Under the pieces are notes generated by a model. It did not search any database, had not been told where the DNA came from, and worked only from the letters and a program-made list of their open reading frames with translations. The position numbers and the translations under genes were made by a program. Of a stretch of 51,455 bases of DNA, positions 31,437 to 41,332 are shown piece by piece. Source of the DNA: Brevundimonas sp. (GTDB lineage: Bacteria; Pseudomonadota; Alphaproteobacteria; Caulobacterales; Caulobacteraceae). The first letter of the stretch is position 1; each line of letters starts with the position of its first letter. Where the stretch lies: assembly GCA_003248965.1 (NCBI GenBank), contig QFQU01000019.1, positions 1 to 51,455 on the forward strand. Reading direction: 5' to 3'.

Positions 31437-33804
31437 GGGCGGCGTCAGCGCGGCGCGCCTGCGACGGGAGGCCGACGCGCGGCCGCACCTGCCCTACGCC
31501 CGGCACGTCTCGGACCATGTGGTCGCGCTCGACAGCGGCGCCCTGATGATGGTGTTTCAGGTCGACGGCGCCAGCTTCGAGACCGCCGACGCGCGCGACC
31601 TCAACGACTGGCACGTCAAGCTGAACCAGGCCTGGCGCAACCTCGCCGACGACCGTCTGGCGGTCTGGCACCATGTGGTGCGGCGTCCGGTCGAGCTGGA
31701 GCGCTCGACTGGCTACCGCTCCGCCTTCGCCGCTGAACTCGGCGCCCTCTACGACGAGCGCGTGGCCGGGCGACAGCTCTGGGTCAACGAACTGTTCGTC
31801 ACCCTGGTTCTGCATCCAGGCCGCGACACAGGCGACCGCGCCGCGGCCCTGGCGAAACGACTGAAATCGGCCGGCCGCAATGAGGCCGAGGTCGAGGTCG
31901 CCCATATCCAGCGCATCGAGGAGGCCGGGCGCGACCTGGTCCAATACCTCGGACGCTACGCCCCGCGCCGGCTTGGTCTCTACGAGCGCGCGGGCCTGTG
32001 GTTCTCCGAGCCGATGGAGGTGATGCGGCTGGTCCTGACCGGACGACGGTCGTCCGTTCCGATCGTGTTCGGCCACCTGGGCTCGGCGGTGTACACCGTG
32101 CGCGCCATCTTCGGGCGCGAGACGCTCGAACTGCGGGACGCCGCCGATGCGCGCTACGCCGGGGTCCTGGCCATCAAGGAGTATCCGGCCGCGACTCGGC
32201 CCGGCCTGTGGGACGAGTTGCTGAGCGTTCGCTTCGGCTTCGTCGTCACCCAGTCCTTCGCCTTCCTGTCCAAGGCCTCGGCCCGGGCGGTGATGGAGCG
32301 CAAGCAGAACCAGATGGTCTCGGCGCGGGACCGCGCGGCCTCGCAGATCACCGGCCTGTCGGACGCGCTCGACGACCTCGTCAGCAATCGCTTCGTCATG
32401 GGCGAGCACCAGGCCTCGATCCTCGTGCACGGCGACACCCCCACCGCGCTGGCCGACCGCCTGTCCAAGGCCCGCGCCATCCTCGCCGACTCCGGCCTCG
32501 TCGTCGCGCGCGAGGACCTTGGTCTGGAGGCGGCCTTCTGGTCCCAGTTCCCCGGAGCCTTCGCCCGTCGCACCCGGCCCGCCGCGATCACTTCGCGCAA
32601 TTTTTCGGCGCTGGCGCCCTTCCACGCCCATCCGGTGGGCAAGGCGCGCGGCAACCACTGGGGCGACGCCGTCGCGGTGCTGCGCACCACGGCCGGCTCC
32701 CCCTTCTGGTTCAACTTCCACGTCGGCGATCTCGGCCACACCTTCATCTGCGGCCCCTCCGGCTCGGGCAAGACCGTGGTCCAGAACTTCATGCTGGCCC
32801 AGCTGGAGCGGTTCGACGCCCAGCAGCTGTTCATCGACAAGGACCGGGGCGCCGAGATCTTCGTCCGCGCCTGCGGCGGGACCTATCTCGCCCTGCGCAA
32901 CGGCGAACCGACCGGCTTCGCCCCGTTCAAGGCCCTCGCCCCCAGCCCCGCCAACCGCGCCTTTCTGGTCCGCCTGGTCCGGGCCCTCGTCGCCCGACCG
33001 GACGAAACCCTGACGGTGCCGCAGGCCCGCGCCATCGATCAGGGCGTGGCCGCGCTGGAGGCCCTGCCGCGCGAGAGGCGATCCATCGCCGCCCTGCGCA
33101 GCCTGCTCGGCCAGGCGGACGCCGGCGGCGTGGGCGCGCGGCTGGAGCGTTGGCAAAGAGGCGGCCCCCTGGGCTGGGTGCTCGACAATGACGAAGACGC
33201 CCTCAGCCTGGACGCCCGCTTCGCCGGCTTCGACATCACCCAGGTGCTCGACCACGACGAGGTTCGCACGCCGGCGATGTTGTATTTGTTCCACCGCATC
33301 GCAGAGCGGGTCGACGGCCGCCGCCTCGTCCTCGACATCGATGAGTTCTGGAAGGTGCTGGGCGACCCGGCCTTTACGGAACTGGCCCGCGACGGGCTCA
33401 AGACCTGGCGCAAGCAGAACGCCCTGATGGTGTTTGGCACCCAGTCCCCGGCCGACGCCCTGCGCTCCCCGATCGCCCACGCCATCCTCGAACAGTGCGC
33501 GACCAAGATCTTCCTGCCCAACGCCCACGGCCAGGCGCCCGACTACATCGACGGCTTCGGCCTCACCCAGGAAGAGTTCCGCCTGGTGCGCGAGGTCCTG
33601 ACCCCGGAGTCGCATCGCTTCCTGGTCAAGCAGGGCCACGACAGCGTGGTCGTGGAGCTCGACCTGGGCGGTATGGACGACGCCCTGTCGGTCCTGTCCG
33701 GCCGCACCGAAACCACCGCCCTGCTCGACCGGCTCCGCGCCGAGGTCGGCGACGACTACGCGGCGTGGCGCGATCCCTTCCATGACCAGAGGAGGTTCCT
33801 GTGA
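31429..33804 (+). CDS. virB4: VirB4 conjugal transfer ATPase
   Basis: The 791-residue CagE/TrbE/VirB4 ATPase powers pilus assembly and substrate transfer. Walker A is GPSGSGKTVV (about 442) and Walker B is RLVLDIDEFWKVL (about 634), with a late GTQSPADALRSPIAHAILEQ segment typical of the family. The N-terminal half holds the CagE domain. The GTG start overlaps the virB3 end, and its stop overlaps virB5 (GTGA). Confidence 0.95.
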   Translation: MAEGGVSAARLRREADARPHLPYARHVSDHVVALDSGALMMVFQVDGASFETADARDLNDWHVKLNQAWRNLADDRLAVWHHVVRRPVELERSTGYRSAFAAELGALYDERVAGRQLWVNELFVTLVLHPGRDTGDRAAALAKRLKSAGRNEAEVEVAHIQRIEEAGRDLVQYLGRYAPRRLGLYERAGLWFSEPMEVMRLVLTGRRSSVPIVFGHLGSAVYTVRAIFGRETLELRDAADARYAGVLAIKEYPAATRPGLWDELLSVRFGFVVTQSFAFLSKASARAVMERKQNQMVSARDRAASQITGLSDALDDLVSNRFVMGEHQASILVHGDTPTALADRLSKARAILADSGLVVAREDLGLEAAFWSQFPGAFARRTRPAAITSRNFSALAPFHAHPVGKARGNHWGDAVAVLRTTAGSPFWFNFHVGDLGHTFICGPSGSGKTVVQNFMLAQLERFDAQQLFIDKDRGAEIFVRACGGTYLALRNGEPTGFAPFKALAPSPANRAFLVRLVRALVARPDETLTVPQARAIDQGVAALEALPRERRSIAALRSLLGQADAGGVGARLERWQRGGPLGWVLDNDEDALSLDARFAGFDITQVLDHDEVRTPAMLYLFHRIAERVDGRRLVLDIDEFWKVLGDPAFTELARDGLKTWRKQNALMVFGTQSPADALRSPIAHAILEQCATKIFLPNAHGQAPDYIDGFGLTQEEFRLVREVLTPESHRFLVKQGHDSVVVELDLGGMDDALSVLSGRTETTALLDRLRAEVGDDYAAWRDPFHDQRRFL

Positions 33805-34529
33805 GAACCCGCATCCCCATCGCCGCGGCGGCGGCCGCCCTCGTCCTCGCCTGCGCGCCGGCCGTCCAGGCGCAGCAGATCGTCCACGACCCGCGCGCCT
33901 TCGCCCAGATGATCGAGGAGGCCCGGACCACCCTCGATCAGCTCAGGGCGCTCCAGGCCCAGGTCGAGCAGGGCCAGCAGCTCCTCGACAGCCTGAACGA
34001 TCTGTCCGGCGTCAACGCCCTGGCCAGCGAACTCGGCCTGCCGACGGTGCGCAACCCCCTGCCCGACATGCGTTCGCTGCGCGCCGCGGCCAACGGCGAT
34101 CTCTCCGCCCTCGGCGACCTGGCGGATCGCGCCGACGCGATCCGTCGCGAGACCCGCCTCTACTCGCCCCCGCCGGGCGACGCGAACCCGGCGGAAGCGT
34201 GGTATCGCGACAGCCTCGAACGCGCCGGCGCCCGGACCGCCCGCGACCTCGCCATCGGCGAAGCGGTGGGCGGCGCGGCGGATCGGCGCCTGCAGGGCCT
34301 GGAGACGCTCCGCTCCGCCCTCGACACGGCGCCGAACGCCCGCGCCGTCCTGGACCTTGAAGCTCGCCTCGCGGCGGAACAGGCCATGATCCAGAACGAA
34401 CAGGTGCGGTTGCAGGGCCTCGCCCTGACCCAGGCGGCCGAGGCGCGCCTTGAGGAACAGCGCGCCCGGGAACGGGCCGAAGCCGCCCGGGCGGCGCGCA
34501 TGGACGTCTATCGGCGGACCTTCCAGTGA
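33801..34529 (+). CDS. virB5: VirB5-type pilus tip protein
   Basis: This 242-residue exported protein has a signal peptide ending VQAQ, followed by long alpha-helical coiled-coil stretches (ARTTLDQLRALQAQVEQGQQ; a C-terminal Glu/Arg/Ala-rich helix). The layout matches VirB5/TrbJ proteins, the minor pilus-tip component. The GTG start overlaps the virB4 stop. Confidence 0.85.
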   Translation: MRTRIPIAAAAAALVLACAPAVQAQQIVHDPRAFAQMIEEARTTLDQLRALQAQVEQGQQLLDSLNDLSGVNALASELGLPTVRNPLPDMRSLRAAANGDLSALGDLADRADAIRRETRLYSPPPGDANPAEAWYRDSLERAGARTARDLAIGEAVGGAADRRLQGLETLRSALDTAPNARAVLDLEARLAAEQAMIQNEQVRLQGLALTQAAEARLEEQRARERAEAARAARMDVYRRTFQ

Positions 34530-34756
34530 AGCCGACCGCCCTCCTCATGATCCTCAGCCTGGCCGGCTGCGGCGCGCCCGTACGGACCGCCGGGGACTTC
34601 GCCGCCGATCCGGAAGAGGCTGCCCGGGTGGTCGCAGACTGCGACGCCGGACATGAGGAGGGCGAATGCGAGGCGGCCCGACGAGGCCTGGCCGAAGCGC
34701 GCCGGGAGGCGCGGATGCGCGCTTACGAGCGGGCCTTCCGAGGATCCCGACGATGA
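34526..34756 (+). CDS. Eex/TrbK-like entry-exclusion lipoprotein
   Basis: The 76-residue protein has a lipobox (LSLAGC) and a short helical domain with two Cys in ADCDAGHEEGECEAARRGLA. EexN/TrbK proteins share this size, lipidation and ...C...C pattern and sit between virB5 and virB6 in other systems. They block redundant entry of the same element. The assignment is by pattern and location. The start is GTG, overlapping the virB5 stop. Confidence 0.6.
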   Translation: MKPTALLMILSLAGCGAPVRTAGDFAADPEEAARVVADCDAGHEEGECEAARRGLAEARREARMRAYERAFRGSRR

Positions 34757-35673
34757 GCTTTCGCGTCTTCGAGCCCAGCTACGACTTCATCGACGAACGG
34801 CTCAACGTCTTCCTCGGCGACCGTCTGTCGTCGGTGATCGCCGAGGTCGAGGGACCGCTGCGCATCGCCCTGGTTCTCTATGTCGTGCTCTACGGCATCG
34901 CTATCCTGAGGGGCGCGATCAGCGAACCGGTCATGGACTTCGCGGTCCGGTCGCTGAAGCTGGCCTTCCTCTATCTGCTGGCGACCACGGCCGCCTATTC
35001 GACCTTCGTCACCGAGCCGCTGTTCACCGGCCTGCCCAACGCCCTGACCCGGGCCGTCAGCGGTGCCGACACGCCAAGCGTCGGCGCGGCCTTCGACCAG
35101 TTCTTCGCCTATGCGGCCTGGCTCAGCGAGGACATTTCGCGCGAGGGCTCGGCCTTCAATCCGGGCCCCTGGGTGGTGTCGGCCGCCGTCTTCATCATCG
35201 GAGCCCTCGCGGCGGCGCTCGGCTTCGGGGTGGTGCTGGTGGCCAAGCTGGCCCTGGCGCTGCTCGTCACCCTGGGCCCCATCTTCATCGCCTGCGCCCT
35301 GTTCGACGCGACCCGCCGCTTCTTCTTCGGATGGCTGAGCCAGGCGGTGAACTATCTCGTCCTGTTCGCCCTGATCATCGTCATCTTCCAGCTCGTCCTA
35401 TCGCTCGTGCGCGACCAGTGGGGCGCGATCCAGGACGCCGATCCCATGATCGGCGGGCTGATCTTCATCGCCCTGTGCCTGCTGGGGGCGATCTTCTTTC
35501 TGCAGACCCCGGCCATCGCCGCCGGCGTCGCGGGCGGCGCCAGCGCCGGCCTCGCCGACTTCGCCAACGCCGCCGCCCTGGGCGGGAGCGGCTCCGGTCG
35601 CAGCCAGGGTCCCCAGGAAGCCGACCGCCAGCCGCCCAGGGGCGGTGGCTCCATTCGACCGAGAGGCGCCTGA
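34753..35673 (+). CDS. virB6: VirB6 polytopic membrane protein
   Basis: The 306-residue TrbL/VirB6 protein has about six membrane helices (LRIALVLYVVLYGIAILRGA; KLAFLYLLATTAAYSTFV; LALALLVTLGPIFIACALFD; NYLVLFALIIVIFQLVLSLV) and a Gly/Ser/Pro-rich C-terminal tail. It forms part of the inner-membrane channel. It overlaps the lipoprotein gene before it (ATGA). Confidence 0.9.
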   Translation: MSFRVFEPSYDFIDERLNVFLGDRLSSVIAEVEGPLRIALVLYVVLYGIAILRGAISEPVMDFAVRSLKLAFLYLLATTAAYSTFVTEPLFTGLPNALTRAVSGADTPSVGAAFDQFFAYAAWLSEDISREGSAFNPGPWVVSAAVFIIGALAAALGFGVVLVAKLALALLVTLGPIFIACALFDATRRFFFGWLSQAVNYLVLFALIIVIFQLVLSLVRDQWGAIQDADPMIGGLIFIALCLLGAIFFLQTPAIAAGVAGGASAGLADFANAAALGGSGSGRSQGPQEADRQPPRGGGSIRPRGA

Positions 35674-35674
35674 C

Positions 35675-35881
35675 ATGACCTGCCGATCCTTTCTGCTCGC
35701 CGGCCTGATGCTGCTGGCCAGCTGCGCCCACCGGGGCGATCCCGCCCTGCCCGCTTGCGACCGCTCAGACCGGCGGCCGGCCAATCCACATGGTTCGGTG
35801 CTCGCCCCGGAGGCCCCGCCGCAACCGGCCGCGCCGGCCGCTGCCGCCGCGGTCAATCCGGGCGCGGGAGGCTGCGCATGA
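35675..35881 (+). CDS. virB7: VirB7-like lipoprotein
   Basis: The 68-residue protein has a lipoprotein signal (LLAGLMLLASC) and a Pro/Ala-rich mature part ending GAGGCA, with additional Cys. Small outer-membrane lipoproteins at this place between virB6 and virB8 act with VirB9 in the core complex. Sequence conservation is too low for certainty; the call is from size, lipobox and order. Confidence 0.6.
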   Translation: MTCRSFLLAGLMLLASCAHRGDPALPACDRSDRRPANPHGSVLAPEAPPQPAAPAAAAAVNPGAGGCA

Positions 35882-36561
35882 GCGGCGTGCCCTCCTCCGA
35901 TCTGAAGCGCTACTTCGCGGAGGCGCGGCGCTGGGATCAGGACCGGCTGGCGTCCGCGCTGCGGTCGCGCCGTCTCGCCTGGTCGGCCGCCGCCCTGGCC
36001 ACGGGCCTGGCGGTGATCTCGACCGGCGCGGTGGCGATGCTGACGCCGCTGAAATCCACCGAACCCTTCGTGATCCGGGTGGATCAGACCACGGGCGCGG
36101 TCGACGTGGTGCGCGGCCTCTCGGCCGAGGACGACCCGGTCCGCTACGACGAGGCCGTCAGCAAATATTTCCTCGCCCAGTACGTCCGCCACCGCGAGGG
36201 CTACCTCGATCCGGCCGCCGAAGACGCCTTCCGGCTCGTCTCCATCCTGTCCGCCCCGTCGGAACAGCGGCGCTGGGCCGACCTGTTCCGCGGCTCCAAT
36301 CCGGCCAGCCCGCAGAACCTCTACGGGCGGGACGGCGAGGCGATCGTCTCGATCCGGGCCATCGGCTTCATCAACGACGGCGTCGCCAACGTCCGCTTCC
36401 ACCGCACGGTCCGTCAGGCCCAGCAGACGGTGGAGAGCGACTGGATCGCCACCATCGCCTTCACCTACACCCGCGCGCCGATGTCCGAACCGGACCGGCT
36501 GAGGAACCCCCTCGGCTTCCAGGTGACGTCCTACCGCGCCGATCCGGAGGTCATCCGATGA
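35878..36561 (+). CDS. virB8: VirB8 inner-membrane assembly protein
   Basis: The 227-residue protein has a short cytoplasmic start (LKRYFAEARRWDQDRLASAL), one membrane helix (about 33-53) and the periplasmic VirB8 NTF2-like domain (PFVIRVDQTTGAVDVVRGL, YFLAQYVRHREGYL, VESDWIATIAFTYTRAPMSE, RNPLGFQVTSYRADPE). It nucleates the transfer channel. Four-base overlaps with both neighbours. Confidence 0.93.
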   Translation: MSGVPSSDLKRYFAEARRWDQDRLASALRSRRLAWSAAALATGLAVISTGAVAMLTPLKSTEPFVIRVDQTTGAVDVVRGLSAEDDPVRYDEAVSKYFLAQYVRHREGYLDPAAEDAFRLVSILSAPSEQRRWADLFRGSNPASPQNLYGRDGEAIVSIRAIGFINDGVANVRFHRTVRQAQQTVESDWIATIAFTYTRAPMSEPDRLRNPLGFQVTSYRADPEVIR

Positions 36562-37385
36562 GCCGCCGCCTTTCCCTCCTGACCTTGGCCGCTGGCCTGG
36601 CCTTGGCCCTCCCCGCCTCGGCGCAGACCTTGCCCGATCCCCGGATCCACGAGCTCACCTACGATCCGGCGGCGGTCTACCGGATCGCCGGGGCGTTCCG
36701 CACGGCGACCCAGATCGTCTTCTCGCCCGAGGAGACCATCCGTCACGCCGCGATCGGGGACAGCGTCGCCTGGGAAGTGGCCGCGGAAGGTTCGGTGCTC
36801 TTTCTCAAGCCTCGCGAACGCCACCAGCCGACCAATCTGCTGGTCGTCACCGATCGCGGCGGCGCGGCGCGGCACTACGCCTTCGAACTTGTGGCCCGCG
36901 ACGCCGGCGACCGCACCGCCATCGCCTATCAGGTCCGGTTCCGCTACCCGGCCGACGAACAGGCCGAGGCGGCCCGCGCCCTGGCCGCCCGGGCCGAGGC
37001 GGTGGAGCAGCGGCTCATCGGGCTGGAGCTGGAGCGCGGCGTCGTCGAGGGCGCCCGCAACCTGGCTTGGTCGGCCCAGGGCGACGCCGCCCTGCAGCCG
37101 AGCGAGGTCAGCGACAACGGCCGCTTCACCGTGCTGCGCTTCCCCGGCGTCCAGGCCCTGCCGGCCCTGTTCGAGGTCGGGGAGGACGGGTCCGAGCGTC
37201 TCGTCCCCTATGACGTGCGCGGCGAATTTGTGGTCATCCATGGCGTCGTGCGCGGCTTGCGGTTGAGACGGGGGCGGTCGGTCCTCTGCCTGTTCAACGA
37301 CGCCCATGACGCCCGCGGCGTGGGCCTCGGCACCGGCACGGCCTCGCCCGCCGTGGATCGCGCGGCGGCGGGGAGCCCGTCATGA
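36558..37385 (+). CDS. virB9: VirB9 core-complex protein
   Basis: The 275-residue protein has a signal peptide (LPASA-Q), the N-terminal VirB9 part (DPRIHELTYDPAAVYRIAGA; TQIVFSPEETI, GDSVAWEV, LFLKPRERHQPTNLLVVTDR) and the C-terminal beta domain (DNGRFTVLRFP; ALFEVGEDGSERLVPYDVRG). It builds the outer-membrane core with VirB7 and VirB10. Overlaps virB10 (ATGA). Confidence 0.93.
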   Translation: MSRRLSLLTLAAGLALALPASAQTLPDPRIHELTYDPAAVYRIAGAFRTATQIVFSPEETIRHAAIGDSVAWEVAAEGSVLFLKPRERHQPTNLLVVTDRGGAARHYAFELVARDAGDRTAIAYQVRFRYPADEQAEAARALAARAEAVEQRLIGLELERGVVEGARNLAWSAQGDAALQPSEVSDNGRFTVLRFPGVQALPALFEVGEDGSERLVPYDVRGEFVVIHGVVRGLRLRRGRSVLCLFNDAHDARGVGLGTGTASPAVDRAAAGSPS

Positions 37386-38506
37386 GCCACCTCGATCCCA
37401 CCCCGCCGCCGGAGGATCCGAAGCCGCCGGCGCCGGCGACCGACCGGGGCGTCTCGCCCATCGCAGGTCGGCTCGGCGGACGGCAGGGCAAGGTCGTCAC
37501 CCTCGCCGCCCTCGCTGTCGGGTGCGGCGTCTTCCTGATCGCCAGCTGGGACCGCGGCGATGCGGACGGCGCCGAGCCGACCCGGCGCGACGAGCCGCCC
37601 CGGCAGACGGCGCCGTTCGAGCCCGCCCGCCGCGACACGCCGCCTCAGCTGGGCGACGGCGCCGTCGATCCCTATGCGCCGACGCTGACCGACGGGGAGG
37701 TCGTCCCGCCCCTTGAGACGGCTCCGCGAGACCCGGCGCCGACGGCATCCGGTCCTTCGCCGACGGAACAGCGGCGCGCCCTGGCCGAAAGCGCTCGGCG
37801 CGCGCCCGTCCTCGCCTACAGCCGCGCCGGCGGCGGCCCATCGCCTGCGCCGCCGGCCGTGGGGCCCTCCCTGCCCCCGGGCGCCCCGACCTCGCTCGAC
37901 CAGCTGCGTCAGATCACGCCCGTGAGCCAGGCGCGGGCGGGCCGTCTGCCGGACCGCAATCTGCTGATCACCGCGGGGACCAGCGTACCCTGCGTCCTGC
38001 AGACCGCCATGGACAGCACCACGCCCGGCTATGTGACCTGCGTCCTGCCGCGCGACGCCTGGTCGGACAACGGCGCCGTGGTGGTGATGGAGCGCGGCAC
38101 CCGGGTGTTGGGCGAGTATCGCGGCGGCCTGCAACAGGGCCGGCGCCGGCTGTTCGTCCTGTGGACCCGGGCCGTGACGCCCACCGGCGTCGCCGTCGCC
38201 CTCGCCTCGCCGGCCGCCGACGCGCTGGGCCGCTCCGGCTTCGACGGCGACGTCGACACCCGGTTCTGGGACCGGTTCGGCGGCGCCCTCCTCCTCTCCA
38301 TCGTCGACGACGGCGTCTACGCCGCCGTGGGTCAGAGCGACGGGGCAGCCGCCACGGCGCGTCTGCCGTCGGACGCCGCGGCCGTCGCCCTGCAGGGCTC
38401 GGTCGACATCCCGCCGACGCTGCGCAAGGCTCAGGGGGCCGAGGTGTCGATCTTCGTGGCCCAGGACCTCGACTTCTCCGGGGTCTACCAGCTGCGGACG
38501 CGCTGA
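37382..38506 (+). CDS. virB10: VirB10 core-complex protein
   Basis: The 374-residue protein has a cytoplasmic Pro-rich start, one membrane helix (VVTLAALAVGCGVFLIASW, about 38-56), a long Pro-rich periplasmic linker and a C-terminal TrbI/VirB10 beta-barrel (LLITAGTSVPCVLQTAMDST; RGTRVLGEYRGGLQQGRRRL; DGDVDTRFWDRFGGALLLSI). It spans both membranes and passes the energy signal to the channel. Confidence 0.94.
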   Translation: MSHLDPTPPPEDPKPPAPATDRGVSPIAGRLGGRQGKVVTLAALAVGCGVFLIASWDRGDADGAEPTRRDEPPRQTAPFEPARRDTPPQLGDGAVDPYAPTLTDGEVVPPLETAPRDPAPTASGPSPTEQRRALAESARRAPVLAYSRAGGGPSPAPPAVGPSLPPGAPTSLDQLRQITPVSQARAGRLPDRNLLITAGTSVPCVLQTAMDSTTPGYVTCVLPRDAWSDNGAVVVMERGTRVLGEYRGGLQQGRRRLFVLWTRAVTPTGVAVALASPAADALGRSGFDGDVDTRFWDRFGGALLLSIVDDGVYAAVGQSDGAAATARLPSDAAAVALQGSVDIPPTLRKAQGAEVSIFVAQDLDFSGVYQLRTR

Positions 38507-39513
38507 TGGACGACACCTCCGTTCTGGATCACTACCTCGCGCCGCTCCGCCCCTTCCTGGAGCCGGCCTCCGTCACCGAGGTCGTCATCAACCGGCCCGG
38601 CGAGGTCGGGGTCGAGGCCGACGGGGCATGGCGCTGGTCCGAGACGCCGGAGCTGACCGAGGCCTGGCTGCGCACCCTCGCCGTGGCGGCCGCCGCCTAC
38701 ACCCGGCAGGACGTCGGCCCCGAACAGCCGATCTGCTCGACCACCCTGCCCGGGGACATCCGCTGCCAGATCGTCCTGCCTCCGGTCGCGGCCGATGGCG
38801 GCCTCTCCCTCACGCTGAGAAAGCCGTCGCGGCGCCGGCTGGGTCTGAAGGATTTTTCCGCGGCCGGCCTGTTCGACCAGGTCGCCGACGCCCAGGCCGA
38901 GGCGTCCGACCCCGCCGACGCCGAACTGGTGCGGCTGCGCGAGGCCCGCGACTGGCCGGGTTTTCTCACCTTGGCGGTGGCGGCCCGGCGCAACATCCTG
39001 ATCTCGGGCGCGACCGGTTCGGGCAAGACCACCCTGGCCAAGGGGCTGATCGAACTGATTCCGGATCACGAGCGTCTGCTGACGATCGAGGACACCCGCG
39101 AGTTCGTGGTCCCGCACCGCAACGTCGTCCACCTCGTCTATTCCAAGGATGGACAGGGTCTGGCCCGGATCGGCCCCAAACAGCTTCTGGAAAGCGCCCT
39201 GCGCATGCGACCGGACCGCATCCTGCTGCAGGAGCTTCGCGACGGCACGGCCTTCTTCTACCTGCGCAACGTCAACTCGGGTCACCCCGGTTCGATCACC
39301 ACGGTGCATGCGGATTCCGCCGCCCTGGCCTTCGAACAGCTCACCCTGCTGGTGCGTGAATCCGAGGGCGGGCGCGACCTGCCGCGCGAGGACATCCGCG
39401 CCCTGCTCCACCTGCTCGTCGACGTCGTCATCCAGATGAAGAAGGTCGACGGGCGTTTCCGGGTGACGGAGGTCTGGCATGACCCGGTTCGCAAGCGCCA
39501 GCCCGGCGGCTAG
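38506..39513 (+). CDS. virB11: VirB11 hexameric ATPase
   Basis: The 335-residue ATPase has Walker A SGATGSGKTTL (about 167), an Asp box (LLTIEDTREFV), Walker B-like MRPDRILLQELRDG, and a His box (GHPGSITTVHADSA). It powers pilus biogenesis and switches the machine to transfer. Its 3' end overlaps virD4 by 35 bases in a different frame. Confidence 0.94.
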   Translation: MDDTSVLDHYLAPLRPFLEPASVTEVVINRPGEVGVEADGAWRWSETPELTEAWLRTLAVAAAAYTRQDVGPEQPICSTTLPGDIRCQIVLPPVAADGGLSLTLRKPSRRRLGLKDFSAAGLFDQVADAQAEASDPADAELVRLREARDWPGFLTLAVAARRNILISGATGSGKTTLAKGLIELIPDHERLLTIEDTREFVVPHRNVVHLVYSKDGQGLARIGPKQLLESALRMRPDRILLQELRDGTAFFYLRNVNSGHPGSITTVHADSAALAFEQLTLLVRESEGGRDLPREDIRALLHLLVDVVIQMKKVDGRFRVTEVWHDPVRKRQPGG

Positions 39514-41332
39514 GACGGCGCTGCTCGGCGCCGCCGCGCTCCTCGCCCTCGCCGTTGTCGGGGTCTTCGCCATGGCCGTCGCCCTGGTCGGTCTGGGCCG
39601 GTTCTCCGGCGACATCGATCCCGCCCGCGTCCCGGCTTGGTTCCTCTACTACCGGCATGACCCCGAAGTCCGCCGCTGGCTGACGATCGGCTCGGCGTCC
39701 GGCGGCCTCGTCTGCCTGGTGCTTGCGGCCGCGGTCGCGCTCAATGCCCGCCGCCCGCTTCACGGCGCGGCCCGATGGGCGTCCGCTTCGGAGCAGCGCC
39801 GCGCCGGTCTGCGCGCGCGTCAGGGCGTGATCCTCGGCCGGGCCGGCGACCGCCTGCTGATCGCTGACGGGCCGGATCACGTCATCCTCTATGCGCCGAC
39901 CCGCACCGGCAAGGGCGTCGGCGTCGTCATTCCAAACCTGCTGGCCTGGCCGGGCTCGGTGGTGGTCCTCGACATCAAGCGCGAGAATTTCGCGGCCACG
40001 GCCGGCTACCGCGCCGAGGCCGGCCAGCGCGTGCTGCTCTTCGATCCCTTGGCGAAGGACGGGCGTACGGCCCGGTACAATCCGCTCGCCCACATCGAGC
40101 GGAGCGATCCCCCAGCCGTGCTGGACGAACTGCAGCGCATGGCCGCCATGCTGTTCACCGGCAGCGATCACGCCGACCCGTTCTGGTCCGAGGCCGCCCG
40201 GATCGGCTTCATCGGCGTCGGCGCCTTCGTCGCCGAGACGCCGGGCCGGCCCTTCACCCTGGGCGAAATCTACCGCCAACTGACCCAGGGCGATCCCCGT
40301 CTGCGCTTTCCGGCGCTGATCGAGGCGCGCAGCCGCCAGGGCCGTCCGCTGTCGCCCGGCTGCATCTCGGCCCTCACCGACTTCTGCGCCTCGAGCGAGA
40401 ACACCTTCGCCTCGGTGCGCCAGTCGATCACCAGCCGGATGGGCCTGTGGCTCAACCCCGCCGTCGACGCCGCCACCAGCGCCAGCGACTTCGATCTCCG
40501 GACGGTCCGCCAGGGCGGCCTTTCGCTCTACCTTGGCGCCTCGCCGGACAACCTGTTGCGAGTCGCTCCGCTCTACGCCCTGCTGTTCCAGCAGCTCGTC
40601 GACCTGAACAGCCGCACCCTGCCCGGTCCGACCGATCGCCCTGTCCTTGTCCTGCTCGACGAGTTCGCCCGGCTCGGACGGGCGCCGGTCCTGGCGCATG
40701 CCTTCGCCTGGGTGGCGGGTTACGGCCTGCGGCTGCTGCCGGTGATCCAGAGCCCGTCGCAGCTGCGCGGCCTCTACGGCGCGGACCTCGCCGAAGAGAT
40801 CCTGACCAACTGCGGCATCGAGGTGGTCTTCGCGCCCAAGGAGCTCAAGGTGGCCCAGGACCTCAGCGAACGGCTCGGCTACTACACCTACCGCGCTCGC
40901 AGCCGAAGCCGGCCGAGCGGCCTGGCGCAAGGCCGCCGCAGCCAGACGGAGTCCGACCAGCGCCGCGCCCTGATGCTGCCGCAGGAGCTGATGCAGCTGC
41001 CGGGCGACGCCCTGCTCGTGCTCAAAGCCGGTCTGCCTCCGGTCCGGGCGCGCAAGATCCTCTACTACCGCGAGCGGGCCTTCACCGATCGTCTTCGCGA
41101 TGCGCCGGTCGTTCCGTCCGCCCCGGCGCCGACTGCAGGCTCCGACCCCTCGCCGATCGACCCTGACACCCCGAGCCTGGATTTCGACAGCCTCGCGGCC
41201 GAGCTCGCGGCCGAGGGTCTCGCCCCGCCCACGTCGGCCGCCTCGGAAGCCGAGTTCGGCGACTGGATCGACCGGATGATCGACACGGCGGGCCGGCCCG
41301 GGCTGGCCCTTGAGGAGGCGCGTGACCGCTGA
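39479..41332 (+). CDS. virD4: VirD4 coupling protein
   Basis: The 617-residue TraG/VirD4 ATPase brings the relaxase-DNA complex to the channel. It has two N-terminal membrane helices (about 12-36 and 66-88), Walker A APTRTGKGVGVVIPNLL (about 140) and Walker B PVLVLLDEFARLG (about 388), with NCGIEVVFAPKELKVAQDLS and YYRERAF late. An acidic C-terminal tail of about 70 residues may contact relaxase. It is immediately followed by the LPD7 gene (TGATG overlap). Confidence 0.94.
   Translation: MTRFASASPAARTALLGAAALLALAVVGVFAMAVALVGLGRFSGDIDPARVPAWFLYYRHDPEVRRWLTIGSASGGLVCLVLAAAVALNARRPLHGAARWASASEQRRAGLRARQGVILGRAGDRLLIADGPDHVILYAPTRTGKGVGVVIPNLLAWPGSVVVLDIKRENFAATAGYRAEAGQRVLLFDPLAKDGRTARYNPLAHIERSDPPAVLDELQRMAAMLFTGSDHADPFWSEAARIGFIGVGAFVAETPGRPFTLGEIYRQLTQGDPRLRFPALIEARSRQGRPLSPGCISALTDFCASSENTFASVRQSITSRMGLWLNPAVDAATSASDFDLRTVRQGGLSLYLGASPDNLLRVAPLYALLFQQLVDLNSRTLPGPTDRPVLVLLDEFARLGRAPVLAHAFAWVAGYGLRLLPVIQSPSQLRGLYGADLAEEILTNCGIEVVFAPKELKVAQDLSERLGYYTYRARSRSRPSGLAQGRRSQTESDQRRALMLPQELMQLPGDALLVLKAGLPPVRARKILYYRERAFTDRLRDAPVVPSAPAPTAGSDPSPIDPDTPSLDFDSLAAELAAEGLAPPTSAASEAEFGDWIDRMIDTAGRPGLALEEARDR

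Noticed and set aside
31222..33783. 853-codon open frame antisense to virB4
   Set aside because: Antisense frame of a clear ATPase gene; composition is that of a shadow frame and no domain is visible.
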